DNA of 64,000 bases from Vesta saturnalis. Its lineage: Eukaryota; Arthropoda; Insecta; Coleoptera; Lampyridae. Position 1 is the stretch's first letter. Every line of letters starts with the position of its first letter. Under the pieces are notes generated by a model. The model was given only the letters and a program-made list of their open reading frames with translations, was not told the DNA's origin and did no database searches. The stretch lies in NCBI GenBank assembly GCA_036346205.1, contig JARFJB010000379.1, positions 4,198,501 to 4,262,500 on the forward strand. Reading direction: 5' to 3'. A program made the translations under genes and the position numbers. This document shows, piece by piece, positions 24,945 through 36,643 of this stretch.

Positions 24945-26470
24945 TAAAACTTCTTAGAGGAAAAAAGGCTTTCATTATGTAATACAAATTGCAACTTTAT
25001 TTCATTTGGTTCAATCCGTATTTCGAGAAATTTAGGAAAAAACTTAAGGGCTTTTTCGTAATTGGTCAAGGTTGCTTTGCTTTAGACAGACAATGCTAAC
25101 AATAATTTATTAATTGTCATTGTAAATCATTCATTGTTCAAATTTACAATTCATTCATCAATATCAAAACTTTATTTGGGACTAGATTATTACTTTTTAA
25201 AGAAAAATTTAGTATTATAAAAATGAATTATTACACCATTGAATTGAAAAAGTAAAATTTATTGAATGGCATTTACTTGGCAATTCACTTAGAAATATCA
25301 GAGATTTGTACTCGGTAGTTATCAAAAGCCGAAAAATAAATCCAATTGTGAAGAAACAATTTCTTAAAATTATCAACTTATTCAAATCTTACCGGTAACG
25401 TTAATAAGCATTGTAATTGTCATAGATATTAATTAATGAAAAGATTTGGATGTGTTACTTAATTTTTGAAGATAAGAATAAAAGTGTGAGACCAAATTGC
25501 AGTTTAGGAATATCTCACAGTACCGTCCATTCGATTTAATGAAAGCGACCAAACTCACAGTGTTTCTATAGTCCTTTTCAAGTATAGCTTGCAGCAGGAA
25601 ATTTTTGATGGAAGATTATAAGCTCAGTAAGAATGGAGTTTCTGCCGAGAAGATTAGTGACGGTCTATCAAACATGGATTAGAAACTTAAGCCGTATTTT
25701 ATTCACCGACGAATGTTACTTTTCAACTCATGGTATTCATAACCGCCAGAAATTTTCGTTTACTGGAATACTGAAAATTTGCATTTATCAATTAAAGAGT
25801 TAGAAGTCAATATCGCAACACATTTAATGTATGGATTGGCATTACCATAGATTATATAGGTCCTTATCTTTAAATTGAATGGTACGTTGAATCTTGGACA
25901 GATTATCTTCAGCTGCTTCAAGAAAAATCATTAGTTAGACTTGAACCTGGAGGAAGACATTTGGTACCAGCACGATGGGTGTCCAGGCACAATAGTGTAA
26001 TTCTACAATGAGTTTCCGGCTGTTGGATAGGTCGAGTGGACCTAAACTAGCAGCACGCTAACCTGATTTGGCTCCCAGTAAGTATGACCTCGCACAACGT
26101 TTCGGCGAAGTATCTATGATCGACTTGGATTTACTAATAGTTTTAGCTGCAAACGGAGATTTATGTTGAAAACTTGATTAAATAGTTAGGAAATGATGAT
26201 TTTTGTTAATTATATTTTTCCAATTTTCATAAATTAATTTAAGTTTATTTAGAATATCATCTGTCTTGTTTATAACAGACTTATTATATTTGTGCTCATA
26301 TGTTTTGAATTCTGACAAACTTAAATCAATGGCTTATTATTACGTTACCGGTTACGAAAAACACATTAAAAAGTAAATTTTCCTGAATTTTCTCGAAAAC
26401 GGATGATACTCTATGGCTATATCATTGTAACATAAGAAAGCCTTTTTCCTTAAGAAGTTTTTATATTTAA
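24945..26470 (+). mobile_element. Mariner-superfamily element with long inverted ends
   Basis: The ends 24945-25070 and about 26350-26470 are inverted copies sharing AAAACTTCTTA.GG, AAAAAGGCTTTC, TTTCGAGAAA and TTTTTCGTAA. The interior holds one transposase remnant on the plus strand. Confidence 0.75.
25490..26185 (+). pseudogene. DUF4817/DDE_3-type transposase remnant
   Basis: In mixed frames the plus strand reads LGISHSTVHSI (helix-turn-helix end), RMEFLPRRLVTVYQTWIRNL, SRILFTDECYFSTHGIHNRQ (first acidic motif), RSQYRNTFNVWIGITIDYIG, then WYQHDGCPG (second acidic motif) and a scrambled C-terminal part. The order matches DUF4817 mariners. Many stops and shifts are present, and the third catalytic block cannot be read. 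Confidence 0.75.
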
Positions 26471-26825
26471 AAGTAGCATTTTTAAACAATGGTAAAATTA
26501 ATTAAGGAGCCAAATATTTACAGATAGAATTTAATTTTTAAACATGGGAATTCTATAATGTTCAGAAATTCAAGAGACACAGTGTATAACTTATTAACTA
26601 TTCGAAAATTGCGCGGTTTGAGAACAACCAGATCTTTCTAACCGTTGATAAAACCAAAACCATCTAATTTACGTCGAAACGCTTACATTACTCTCCGTCT
26701 AAATCAACCGCCAAGTTTTTATATTCTAATCTAATTTGACAGAATCACGTAGACCATATTGCAATTCAATTCACTTACTTCAACAGAGTGTATTAAAATT
26801 TAAATAATTAACAATTCATAGATAT
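26471..26825. other. No gene seen
   Basis: AT-rich spacer between two mariner-type elements. Confidence 0.5.
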
Positions 26826-27505
26826 ACAGGGTGTTAGGTAAACATGCGGCAACAATTCAAGTGGTTATATCTTGGCCTATTCGAAGAATATTTTGTCCTA
26901 TGATGATTTTTGAAAAACCCGTTTGTTTCGTGAACAAAGTTTGTGACAGCCATATTCGATATTTGTTGCAATCGACTTTTTTTTCACAATCGCTAAATCG
27001 AATCATTTGGCTTATAGCTGATTTTGGGAGAAATTCAGTTTTTTTGTTTTTATCAAATATTCCTAAAACAGCTGCATATTTCAAAGATATAAAAATACCT
27101 GGATATAGACCTTAAACATATCGATTAATTATATTCTATATAATTTTTTGATTCGATGAGTAATTTAGCGGCAAAAAAATTCCTAAGGTAGAATTTGGAG
27201 AATTTGTACGACTTGTGAAATCAGATAATTGCTGGGTGTAACTCAATTAGAAACGGCCCTGGTGTGTTTGAAACAGTTCGGCAGTTAATGCTTGTATCCA
27301 GGCTGGAGGAAGTCATTTCGAACATTTATTGTAGATTGAGCAACTTTACATGTACTTTTTGATAATAAAATGTTGTTACTGTCGCAAACTTTTTTCACCC
27401 TGTCTCTTCAAAACAAAGGGGGTTTTTTAAAAATCATCATAGAACAAAATATTCTTAGAATAGGCCAAGAAATAACCCCTTGAATTTTTTCCGCATGTTT
27501 ACCCA
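26826..27505 (+). mobile_element. Internally deleted mariner with about 120-bp TIRs
   Basis: The ends 26837-26950 and 27385-27504 are inverted copies sharing GTAAACATGCGG, TCTTGGCCTATTC and ATGATGATTTTT. Inside, 27268-27333 encodes NACIQAGGSHFEHLL then a stop, the C-terminus of DUF4817-type transposases. Nearly all the rest of the gene is gone, so this is a non-autonomous copy. Confidence 0.75.
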
Positions 27506-27769
27506 ATTAAAAGATGGTCGTTGTGTGGGAGTTGCCGCTGTGGTATTGGTGCTGTGTGGAGTGCCCCGTTGTGTCTCGAATGATGTATGTGGTGCTGCTG
27601 CCTCAGTTTCGATGTATTATAATTTTTATACGAATTGAAGGATCATCAACTGTGATCCTTTACTTTGGGGAGACTTTTATTGTGAGGCGGAGGGGGGGGA
27701 ATGTCACGTTTTTGCACCGGGAGGCAAAACTTGTTGCACCGGTCCTGCTCCGGTATTAAGAACTGCGTA

Positions 27770-28170
27770 TTTTGCTACATGCCACAGCAATTTAACTTAT
27801 GCTATTATAGTGTGGGGTCATCCCGCGTGCACGGGCAGACTCCCTGGTTTACGACGTCGTGCATTCTGTATTTTGTGTAATTTAGGTTATGGAGACAACT
27901 ATAAAAACTTGATTGTTAAGAGTGAAGTATTGACATTACCATATATCTCTATTTTTGAATGCTTAATCTATGTTAAAAAGTTGTAAATAGTTATCGTATG
28001 AATCTCGTTGACCACGATTACCCAATTCACAAGGAACACAGACATTAAATATAGATATAAACTAAAAAAGTCCCAAAACGACTCAATTATAGGGACATAT
28101 AATTAATTCTACAATGCACTTAGTCCAGATATTAAAAGTCGTGAAGCACCTAAATCCTAAGCTTCTGTAA
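27770..28170 (+). pseudogene. LINE reverse transcriptase C-terminal fragment
   Basis: The plus strand reads HSNLTYAIIVWGHPACTGRL, PGLRRRAFCILCNLGYGDNY, KSEVLTLPYISIFECLIYVK, then a broken tail with NALSPDIKS. HS.L.YGI..WG, QRRA.R...NL and TLP...I.E.L.Y are the known region after the RT core in insect LINEs. The RT core and everything upstream are missing. The GC-richer 27510-27770 just before it holds an open frame without recognisable content. Confidence 0.65.
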
Positions 28171-28277
28171 AACTATTTTGTCCCCTACCGTCAATAGAAC
28201 CATACACTACCATAGCGACTTTCGGAAGTAAACAAAGACTTTATTTTACTGTAAAAATCAAGCATTTTACCTGCCGC

Positions 28278-28295
28278 AGCCATAGCTATGGCTGA
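28278..28295. repeat. Perfect 18-base palindrome
   Basis: CAGCCATAGCTATGGCTG is exactly self-complementary. It lies about 130 bases before the first Crypton coding remnant. Confidence 0.8.
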
Positions 28296-28409
28296 GAGAA
28301 ATCGATTATAACTGTTACTGGCATCGCTGACGTACTGTTATATTTTTAACATTAAGAGTTTTATCACCAATTATTTATAAAAAAACTAGTTTTAAACGAC
28401 ATTTTTATA

Positions 28410-29345
28410 AAAGATACTGGACGAAGATATTCAACGCACACCGCCTGAAATAGTTTGGAAACGTTTTTGGAAATTCTGACAAAAAATCAGTTAAAAAGTG
28501 CAATCGCCCGTATGATATATTTACGTAGTGGTGCAACAAACACGAAATTAGAAAAAAAGTGAAAATGTTTCACTGTGGTATTTTTCCAAGTTGTCTAAAG
28601 AATATTATCCTTCTTCTATGTGGTCCTATTATTCCATGGTAAAAGCAACCCTTTCAGCAAAAAATGACGTTGACATTTGCAAATTTAAAAAAGCTTACGG
28701 CATTTTTAAAACAAAAAGGAAGAAATTATATTCCAAAAACTCCAAAACTTTTTCACAGGAAGAAATACTTAATTTTTTACTAAATGCACCGAGTGAGATC
28801 TACTTAATGATGAGGGTAATTTATGCAAATTTTTCAAAACCAATTTTATATATGCATTTAACAATTATTTAAGATTTGTGTTGTGTTTGGCATTGCAGGA
28901 GCTACGTAAGTGACATAGAACACAAAGAAACAATTCTGGTCGTTCATATAATTAAAACAAAGACGAACAAGCCTCGATTATTTGTGATCGCTTCAGAATT
29001 TGAGGAAAAAATAAAATCCATAGAACTATTTAGCAAATAATTAGCTCTGCGTCCTAAACAGACCCCCCACGATCGATTTTTCGAATGGCAAATGCACAAT
29101 CCAGCCCGTTGGAATCCATACTTTGTAAGCATACCAAGTAAAATTGCCAACTATTTGAATTTACCAGAACCATCTCTTTATACGTGACGGGACGGAACGC
29201 CAACGCAGGTGCCAGTAATGAAAATTTAAAACGTCATGGAGGGTGGAAATGCAACCAATGGCAGTGTCCTATATTGAAGAATTTGTACTCAATAAAACTA
29301 AAATTGCAAAAACGATTTTAGGTGACGGTCAGACTGACAATATAG
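28410..29345 (+). pseudogene. Crypton-type tyrosine recombinase, copy 1
   Basis: This would be the only protein of a Crypton, a tyrosine recombinase that excises and inserts the element as a circle. Exon 1 reads LDEDIQRTPPEIV and, after stops, PSSMWSYYSMVKATLSAKND, KTFSQEEILNFLLNAPS and YLMMR. A likely intron follows (GTAATTTATGC to TTTAAG). Exon 2 reads CVVFGIAGAT, VSDIEHKETILVVHI, IPSKIANYLNLPEPSLYT, then NAGASNENLKRHGGWK and a last tyrosine in AVSYIEEF. The HxxR catalytic box is deleted and stops are present. The same domain order and intron site occur in the copies at 54.9 and 56.7 kb. Confidence 0.75.
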
Positions 29346-31600
29346 TCGTTACAATGATAATTCTACTAAATATTTACCAGTTATTAACATAGAATCATAC
29401 AATCTTGAAACATTTTTAGTTCCAGCCCCTTCAACTTTAGGAATTAATTTGTATAATCCATTAGGGTGTAAGTTTACGTTTAACATAAACAATAAGTAAA
29501 ATTGTTTTGTATTCACCGTTTTTTTTTTAATTTACTTTATCGTAATAAAAAGTTATATCTAATTTTTTTAATTATAGATTCGCCTGTTACTCGCCTCGTT
29601 CGCTGCGCTCGGTCGTCTCATAATCTCAGACTCGTTCGATAAAGAATCACTTTACTGACTCGGTACAGAAATAATTATTACTTATGAATGCTCTTTATTT
29701 CTTTGTAACTTAATCTATACTGATGTGTGTAAATAACTTGTTATAAAAACACTAATAATAAACCTAATCATTGCATTTACTGAAATTTTTTTCTAAAATC
29801 AAATCTAATCTACAAGCATATTTTTTTTTAAATAACACTAATTTACATATTTCATAAATTTTGCTTATTAGAAAAGTTTTCTAGTAACATCTTGATTTGT
29901 AAAATTCGTGTCTAGATTTCGAGTGGTAAAAGCACTGGACTTATACTGTGGCAAAATTAACAGCAGGGTGAACCTTTTACGATCTCGCACAGTAATTTAG
30001 ATATAGCCATGGTTGCTTTTTTCAAGATATTAATTCATCAATAAAGATAAACGTTATGAACTATTGTCTATTTCTTAGGAACTGTTTTGAAAAAAATCAA
30101 ATTTAAAGTAGATAAGATCTTATGCAATCATTCAATTAACTAAAATTTTTAATTTTTATGTTCCAATACCCATTTACAATGTTGAACACACATCAGTTCA
30201 CGGCATGATTTTCGTTATTAATATTAATTGAAACTACTAATCATTCCAAATTTAATCAACCTGTGTAATTTATATATACTTAGCGTCAGTTATAATGTAT
30301 TATTAATTATTGTAAATAAATAAGGTGTAAATGAAAATTGAATTAGCTTGAAGCAGAATTTCATTAATTCAACATTAACGATTGACACCTACATTAGCTG
30401 TACATTTCTGGTAATGGCAATAATTGATATTAGTTTTTTTTTTAAATGGACTTGAAATTTAACATTGTTATACATAGTTCTACTAGTTCATATTTCGTAT
30501 CGTCCATATCGTCACTGCACATATTGTAGGTGTATTTTATCAAAATGAATTTATTAGTTATCAATACACGTTACCACTCAAAACCGTGCACACGGTTAAT
30601 GACAGATATGCTAAAACGTTATATGCCCCACGTTTACTTCCCACATAACAAATTTATTTTTACAGAAAAGAAAATCAACGCCACCCTAAAACTTTCATGA
30701 TTAACCCATTAGTGCATTTCTACAAACTTAAATGAATAAAAATGAAGCCTTCCGTCGTGAACTCTATAACCATTAAAATTCAAAGTATACTGATTATTAA
30801 GGTGAAATAAAAAACAGTGGGTTTTTGGTTTCACGAAGAAGAAACTACTTTGTACCGAAACGTTAAATTAAAAACAATTACTTATGCCATACAAAGAATT
30901 ACAAAAAACCGCAGCACACTATACAGAATCGGATATACATACTCCAATAAGTAAAAAAATGTTTAGTATTTTTTTATGCCGCGTTAGTTTGGTGTCAATC
31001 AGCCATTTTGTGTTTTTTTTAATATTTAAAAAACACTTGAAGGTTCTCTTTTGAAACTTGGCAAATAGCTTACGTACTTAAACCTTTAAAATGTTTAAAG
31101 GTTTAAAAAATTTGTCACGTTTCAAAATGGCCGCCATTTACATATTTCACAGCTGAATTTTACGAGAACCGTTACCTGAAAAAAATGTAAAAGACCAAAT
31201 TTTAAGACTGGCACTTTTGCGGCGGAACACTACAGAGCTTTAGACAACAAAATAACCTTCAACCTCGAAAGAGGGAGTTTCACTATAGATATGTAAATAA
31301 GTAATAAAGAGATAGATTTGAATTTTTGCATTCATAGCTAATCAAAGATTTTCAATCTAAGGAAAACATTTTGGAGTTTGTAGGACTTCCGGTTAGTCCG
31401 GAAGCAGGCACCAACTTTCTTATTTTAAATGGAACGCACCATATATTTTTATATTTTTGAATTCCAGATTAAATTTTAAGGTGACTTTTATAATATGACT
31501 ATGTTAAAATTCTGATCCATTTTTGAGATTTTACTTTCTTTCGAAAAATTTCACGTTTTTATCAGTTTACAAACTTTTTAATTACTTAGCACTTATTTAA
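29346..31600. other. No gene seen
   Basis: AT-rich. A GC-richer patch at 29580-29650 (CTCGTTCGCTGCGCTCG) may belong to an element end. A perfect hairpin with arms AAACCTTTAAA lies at about 31079-31103. Otherwise nothing supported. Confidence 0.45.
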
Positions 31601-31619
31601 GGTAGGTATTGAAATTTGG

Positions 31620-33285
31620 CATATTGCTTAATGGCATATGAAACTAACTGAAACAATGCAAGTTTTTTTAAACAAAAATCAAGGAGATCCAAAAATTAAC
31701 CTCAAACTTTCAGTCAATTCAAAGGGCCAAAACTACGTTTTTTTTTTTTTAATGGAAACGCCCATTTTTATAAGTGCATCGTATTCGCCATAAAAAAATG
31801 CTAAATAATGTATGTAGCTAAAGTAAAGAGGTTTAAAGTTATAACACAATAAACATGAAATGTAAAGAACTCAGAGTAATTTTTATAGAAACTAAGATCC
31901 CAGTAGCCTTGATTTCGCAAGCAATAGTATTGTGTCAGTATTAAAAGAGTATGTAAAAGTGTTTTGATGTTAACTCTATAAAATTAGGAATAAAATACAA
32001 AATGTAATTACCTAAACAATAAAATAGTTTTCAGCAATTTCTACAAAAGGCGTTCAAAATTTTATCCATCGGCTAATGGAAATCTAAGGGCGTAAGGTCA
32101 GGTAACCTTAGTGGCCAAGTGTGCGCACCATTATGACCAAAACACCGATCTTCAAACAATTCATAAAGAAGCCTCACAACATCATTACCGTTGTGAGGAG
32201 GAGCTCCATCTTCTTGGTACCTGGAGTCAGGTTCGACGATACTGGCAACCTTGCTTATTAAAATATTAATGTACCCCCATAAAATTTTGGTCATATTTTT
32301 GTATCTAAAAGTAAATTAAAGAAATTCATCGTAAAAGTGTATCGCTACGACTTCCTCGTTTCTAGGAGCACAGTAAATATTAAAACTTCAAGATTCCTGA
32401 AAATGTCCCTATGAAAAGTGTGAGGATTTGAATCATTCCAATGGCAATTACTTCTGTTAGAAATTCCATTTTTCGTTATCTTTGCGTCATCAGGCCATAT
32501 TATTTTATCGAGAAAGTTATTATCTTCTTGGATTTTTATTAAAATATTCTCTCAGAATTGCTTTCTTTTGGCAAAGTATGGCTCTTTTAATTGCTGAACT
32601 CTATGTGAATAGAATTGTAAAAATACTTATTTGAGGAATCCCTACAGTCCTTACTGCTTCTTTTAAGGACGCTGTAGGCTAGACTATGAAATATGCCATA
32701 ACATTAACCACATTCTCTTCTTTATCGGTGAGAGGTTTTACTTTTACACTTCTCTTTTGGAGTTGTTTAGGTCTGTCTGGGTAGCGTTTCTGGAAAGTGC
32801 GTACTGTTTTGCTAGCGACTCTACCACACTCGCCATAAATAACAATTAAATTGAAATAATGAATTAATTAATTAAATTACTGAGATTTAGCCTAGACATG
32901 GTGTAGTTTTAACTTCAATTTAACTTTTTAACAAAATTTTACAAATTAATCTAACTGCAATCTGTCAAAAATAGTAAACAAATTCCAAATAAAATAATAA
33001 CAAAGCCTACGTGATTTTAGTTTCTATCAAAAACTACTCTGAATCGTTTACATTTAATACTTATTGCTTTATAATTCAAACCTCTTTATTTTAGCTACAT
33101 ATATGATTTAACATTATTATAAAAATGAGGGTTCACATTAAAAAAAACGCAGTTTTGGCCGTTTGAATTAACTGAAAGTTTGAGGTTAATTTTTGGACCT
33201 CACTGATTTTTGTTTTAAAAAACTTACATTGTTCAGTTACAGCTACATATGTCTTTATTACTTCTTTATATATCGATAGTAAAAG
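31620..33285 (-). mobile_element. DUF4817-type mariner with about 250-bp inverted arms
   Basis: Arms at about 31625-31916 and 33003-33280 are inverted copies sharing CCAAAAATTAACCTCAAACT, ATGTATGTAGCTAAA-like blocks and TTTCTAT.A. Between them lies a minus-strand transposase. Arms this long are unusual for mariners but recur in this window. Confidence 0.78.
32073..32860 (-). pseudogene. DUF4817/DDE_3-type transposase
   Basis: From 32860 leftward: IYGECGRVASKTVRTFQKRY (the classic DUF4817 start), then a basic and acidic stretch ending TDKEENVVNV, a degraded helix-turn-helix, FLDKIIWPDDAKITKNGI (first acidic motif, DD instead of DE), NRSNCHWNDSNPH, then YQEDGAPPHNGNDVVRLLYE (second motif) and WPLRLPDLTPLDFH (third motif). 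All three catalytic blocks remain visible, which makes this the best-preserved family member here, yet stops and shifts between the blocks inactivate it. Confidence 0.85.
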
Positions 33286-34329
33286 CTCGTCATGAAGCTC
33301 CCTACATAGCTAGTCAACATTCCAGTTTTCTTATCATAACTTTGGTGCTGATAACATGTTTTACCTAGCTCCTTTTCATTGAAATTGTGTAGGAATTTGT
33401 ACAAGTACGTATATATTGCAATAATTAAACAATACTTTCACTCCATTCTTATTTTATGTTGTAATATATCATCCGTGACGTATTGTTTGATTAAAAATAT
33501 AAGAGTAATATTTCATATTTAAGAGTATTTTCGGACAAAATATTGGTATATATATATATACACTAGTTTATTAATTTGTGTTTATTAACTATAGATAATG
33601 AAAAGGTGTTGTATAAAAGGGCTGCATAAGGGCTGTCACAGACATTTATAGACAAAAATTGATATTAAATTTTGTTTACTAAGAAAAATTACTCAGTGGT
33701 ATAGGTGTCAGACTTGTAAATGAAAGATTCCAAGAGTAGTCAAGTTCTTGGGAAAAAATCAAACTGAAATGAATTCGACTCACGTGTGAACACAGTTTTT
33801 CTTAGGACTATAGTCAACGTCGCGCTGCACAAACAAAAACTATGGAAACATGCCGATTAACTCAACCAATATGAGATTACAGATACAAAATACTTATAAT
33901 ACAAGGTTACCTCTATTGCTTTTGAATGGGATTACTTTTAAATTTTAAAATTAGGGACGTTATCTACATTGTATTAAAAAATTATGGTAATTAATTAATT
34001 ATGTAACTTGACTTAAATCATAATAATTTGATGATTATAAGATTTTACTTTTACAGTAGCATGCCATTTGTTCATTCTATTAGGTACGTATTTCAATAAA
34101 TTTTTTCACAAACAATGAAGCTTATCAAATAATACTTGAAAAAGACCATCAAAGAGCTCTTTTAAATACTTTTTTATTATACTAAAGATTTTTTTCAAAC
34201 AATGTTAAGAATTGCGGATTTGTTTGTTAACTGTAAAGAAATAAGTAACTCTGACTTTATTAATCAAAATTACAATCTTTTAACCCCCGATGCAATCAAA
34301 GTCGTGTTATAGGTTTAACATGTGCATCT
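33286..34329. other. No gene seen
   Basis: AT-rich sequence with a short TA run at about 33546-33561. Nothing else supported. Confidence 0.5.
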
Positions 34330-34798
34330 ATGTATCTGTCAGTGGAAGGCAGGTGCTTTGGCCGCCGTCATGGATGTTGACGTAACAAGACCGCCCACGT
34401 GGGAGACCGTATTTTCCACCCCTATGGTTTCTTTTCGGAGGCCTTTTTCAACTCCTTGATTTTCACCATAATTTGGTTGTATTAAAAGCCTTTTTGACAG
34501 CCATGCCCTTTTTGTAATTGCTCACGTGAGGGGCATATTTAGGCCTTGGTCTTGGATTTGGGGTTGGGGCAGGATGTTGGCTTCTTTTCGGGGGTCTTTT
34601 TCAACCCTTGGGCGGAGTTCACTCCTAATTAAGGTCCATTTGTCGGCCATTTTTTTATCGACATTTTTTATCGCGCATACTTGAGAGGCGTATTTAGGCC
34701 TTGAGCCTGGTTTTGGTCTTGGAGTTGGTTTTTGGGGTTGGACTTGGAGTTGGTCTTGGGGTTAGGGGTAGGGCTCAAGGCTAGGGGTGACAACTATT

Positions 34799-35245
34799 TT
34801 TGGTAATTATCTCGTAGACCATTTTGTTTTTCTTGACCCTGTACCCTAATTGTAGGAGATAAGTCTCTGCATTCTGATTGGTGGGGAATTTGTATTTGTA
34901 TTCTAATAAGGGACCCTAATGCTATCTAGTAAGGCATGTGTAGATCTTCAAAACTTGTTCTCTGGTCTTCGCCCCCTGTCGCGGCCCCTGGTTGAAAATG
35001 GTATGTGGCCCTAACCTTGTATATAAGTGCAGAAACTAGCTCTTGGGCCTTGGCCCCTATCGTGCCCCCCTTGATGTAACCTAATCTTACAGTTCTAGGC
35101 CTTCGCCCCCTGTCACAAAAAATTTGTATTATGATAAGGTGACCCTAGCCTTGTAAGACAGGACTAGTATCAGGGTCTGGGACCCAGCCCTCTTTGAGTA
35201 AAAATTGATTTTTAGCGCCATCTAGTGGCGTATAGACTAATGAAC
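34799..35245 (+). repeat. Segment present only in the left foldback arm
   Basis: The right arm joins GGGGTGACAA directly to ATAGAAGTTGATCATGC, whereas the left arm carries about 450 bases between them. The segment has repeated phrases: CTTCGCCCCCTGTCGCGGCC, CCTTGGCCCCTATCGTGCCC and CCTTCGCCCCCTGTCAC. It also has the palindromic GCGCCATCTAGTGGCG. It is either an insertion on the left or a deletion on the right. Confidence 0.75.
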
Positions 35246-36320
35246 ATTTTCTGTAATAGAAGTTGATCATGCACACCTCTCTCTTTCTCTCTCTCTCGTT
35301 TATCCGTTTCTCTATCCCTCTCTCTCTTTCGGCTCTTTCTCACACACGAACAAATCAATTAATTAATTAATCAATCAATCTTAAACAAATCATGCTCGAT
35401 CAAATCAGTCAGATCAATCTCAATCAATGATGCAATAATGCAATGATGCTTTTTATAGAGGCAGATTCTTTTTCTAAACAGTCACCACCTATACATTCGG
35501 AAAATTATTTCTGATTTATTTGCATGTTCAATTGCATACACACAAAATGGTTTCATAGAAACGTGTTCATTAACAGTTATAAAAACCTCATTAAAAGGAC
35601 TGGAAAGTAATAATTACTTATATATAACATAGAGTTAAATTAAATTAACATGTTTTTAAGAATATCAAATTGATATAATGGAAATAAAAGGCAAAAGGTT
35701 TTAATGATTTATTATTATACGCGAATTAACAATAACTACAAGTTTAAAATCCACGAATACGTATCAGCTATTGTAGATCTGACTTTATGGTGTCATCATA
35801 CAAGAGTAATAATACATTTGTGAAAATCTTTATCGACATTTTTGTTAGCAATAGCAAGTAAAACATATATATTACAAAATAATACGCATACCTTCAGATG
35901 TGTTTTTTCTTTCCACTAATAATAACCATATGTTGAACTGAAATATTTTTATACAGCTCGTTTTCTACTTATGAAGGGCTGGATATAAACTGGCTATTGC
36001 TTTCCCTTATTAACTAATTTAGAAAGTAATACACAAAACCTGATTACTGCAACTCGTATTTAGCATTTATATTGTACTTATAAATTTACATTCAAAATTA
36101 AATAACTACGATAACATGCTTTTAAAAAAATGATTTTCACTTTGATCGTGTAAAAGCCAACCTTCATCAGTTTTTTTTCTATATTGTGTACAAACAAAAA
36201 TATCACCTGTGTTTAATAAATGTATAAATAAATAACAGTCTTCAAATTGTGTTTTTATATTGTATATGTACATACAAATTGCTTTAAATAAACAAGTACC
36301 TAATTAAGTAAGCAATCAAT

Positions 36321-36643
36321 TAATATTTTCTAGTTTTACAATGTAAGTTTTATAATAGGATTTATTATAAAGAGGTTGCAAAATTATCCTCTGTTATAAA
36401 AATTGTATTCTAATAAAGCATAAATACATGTAAAGATAATGACAAGTGTTTTATAATAAAAAATTTTATTTAATTAATTTAACCAGTTAACATGTGCCAA
36501 TATTATTTTTATTTTGTAGAAGCGGTCGGCCTTGGATTTTTTTTAAGTTAACATGTATCATATACGTAAAATTTCGCGACGCGAGGATTTCGGCGATGGT
36601 TGTTTCGGCGATCCCACTCCAACCCTCCCCGACCATAACCGAG
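36321..36643. other. Loop of the foldback
   Basis: Unpaired centre between the arms. Mostly AT-rich, with a GC-richer end (CGCGACGCGAGGATTTCGGC) near 36580. No coding sequence. Confidence 0.7.

Noticed and set aside
27514..27759. 81-codon plus-strand frame in a GC-richer patch
   Set aside because: No family motif and no supporting context; the LINE tail begins just after it in the same direction.
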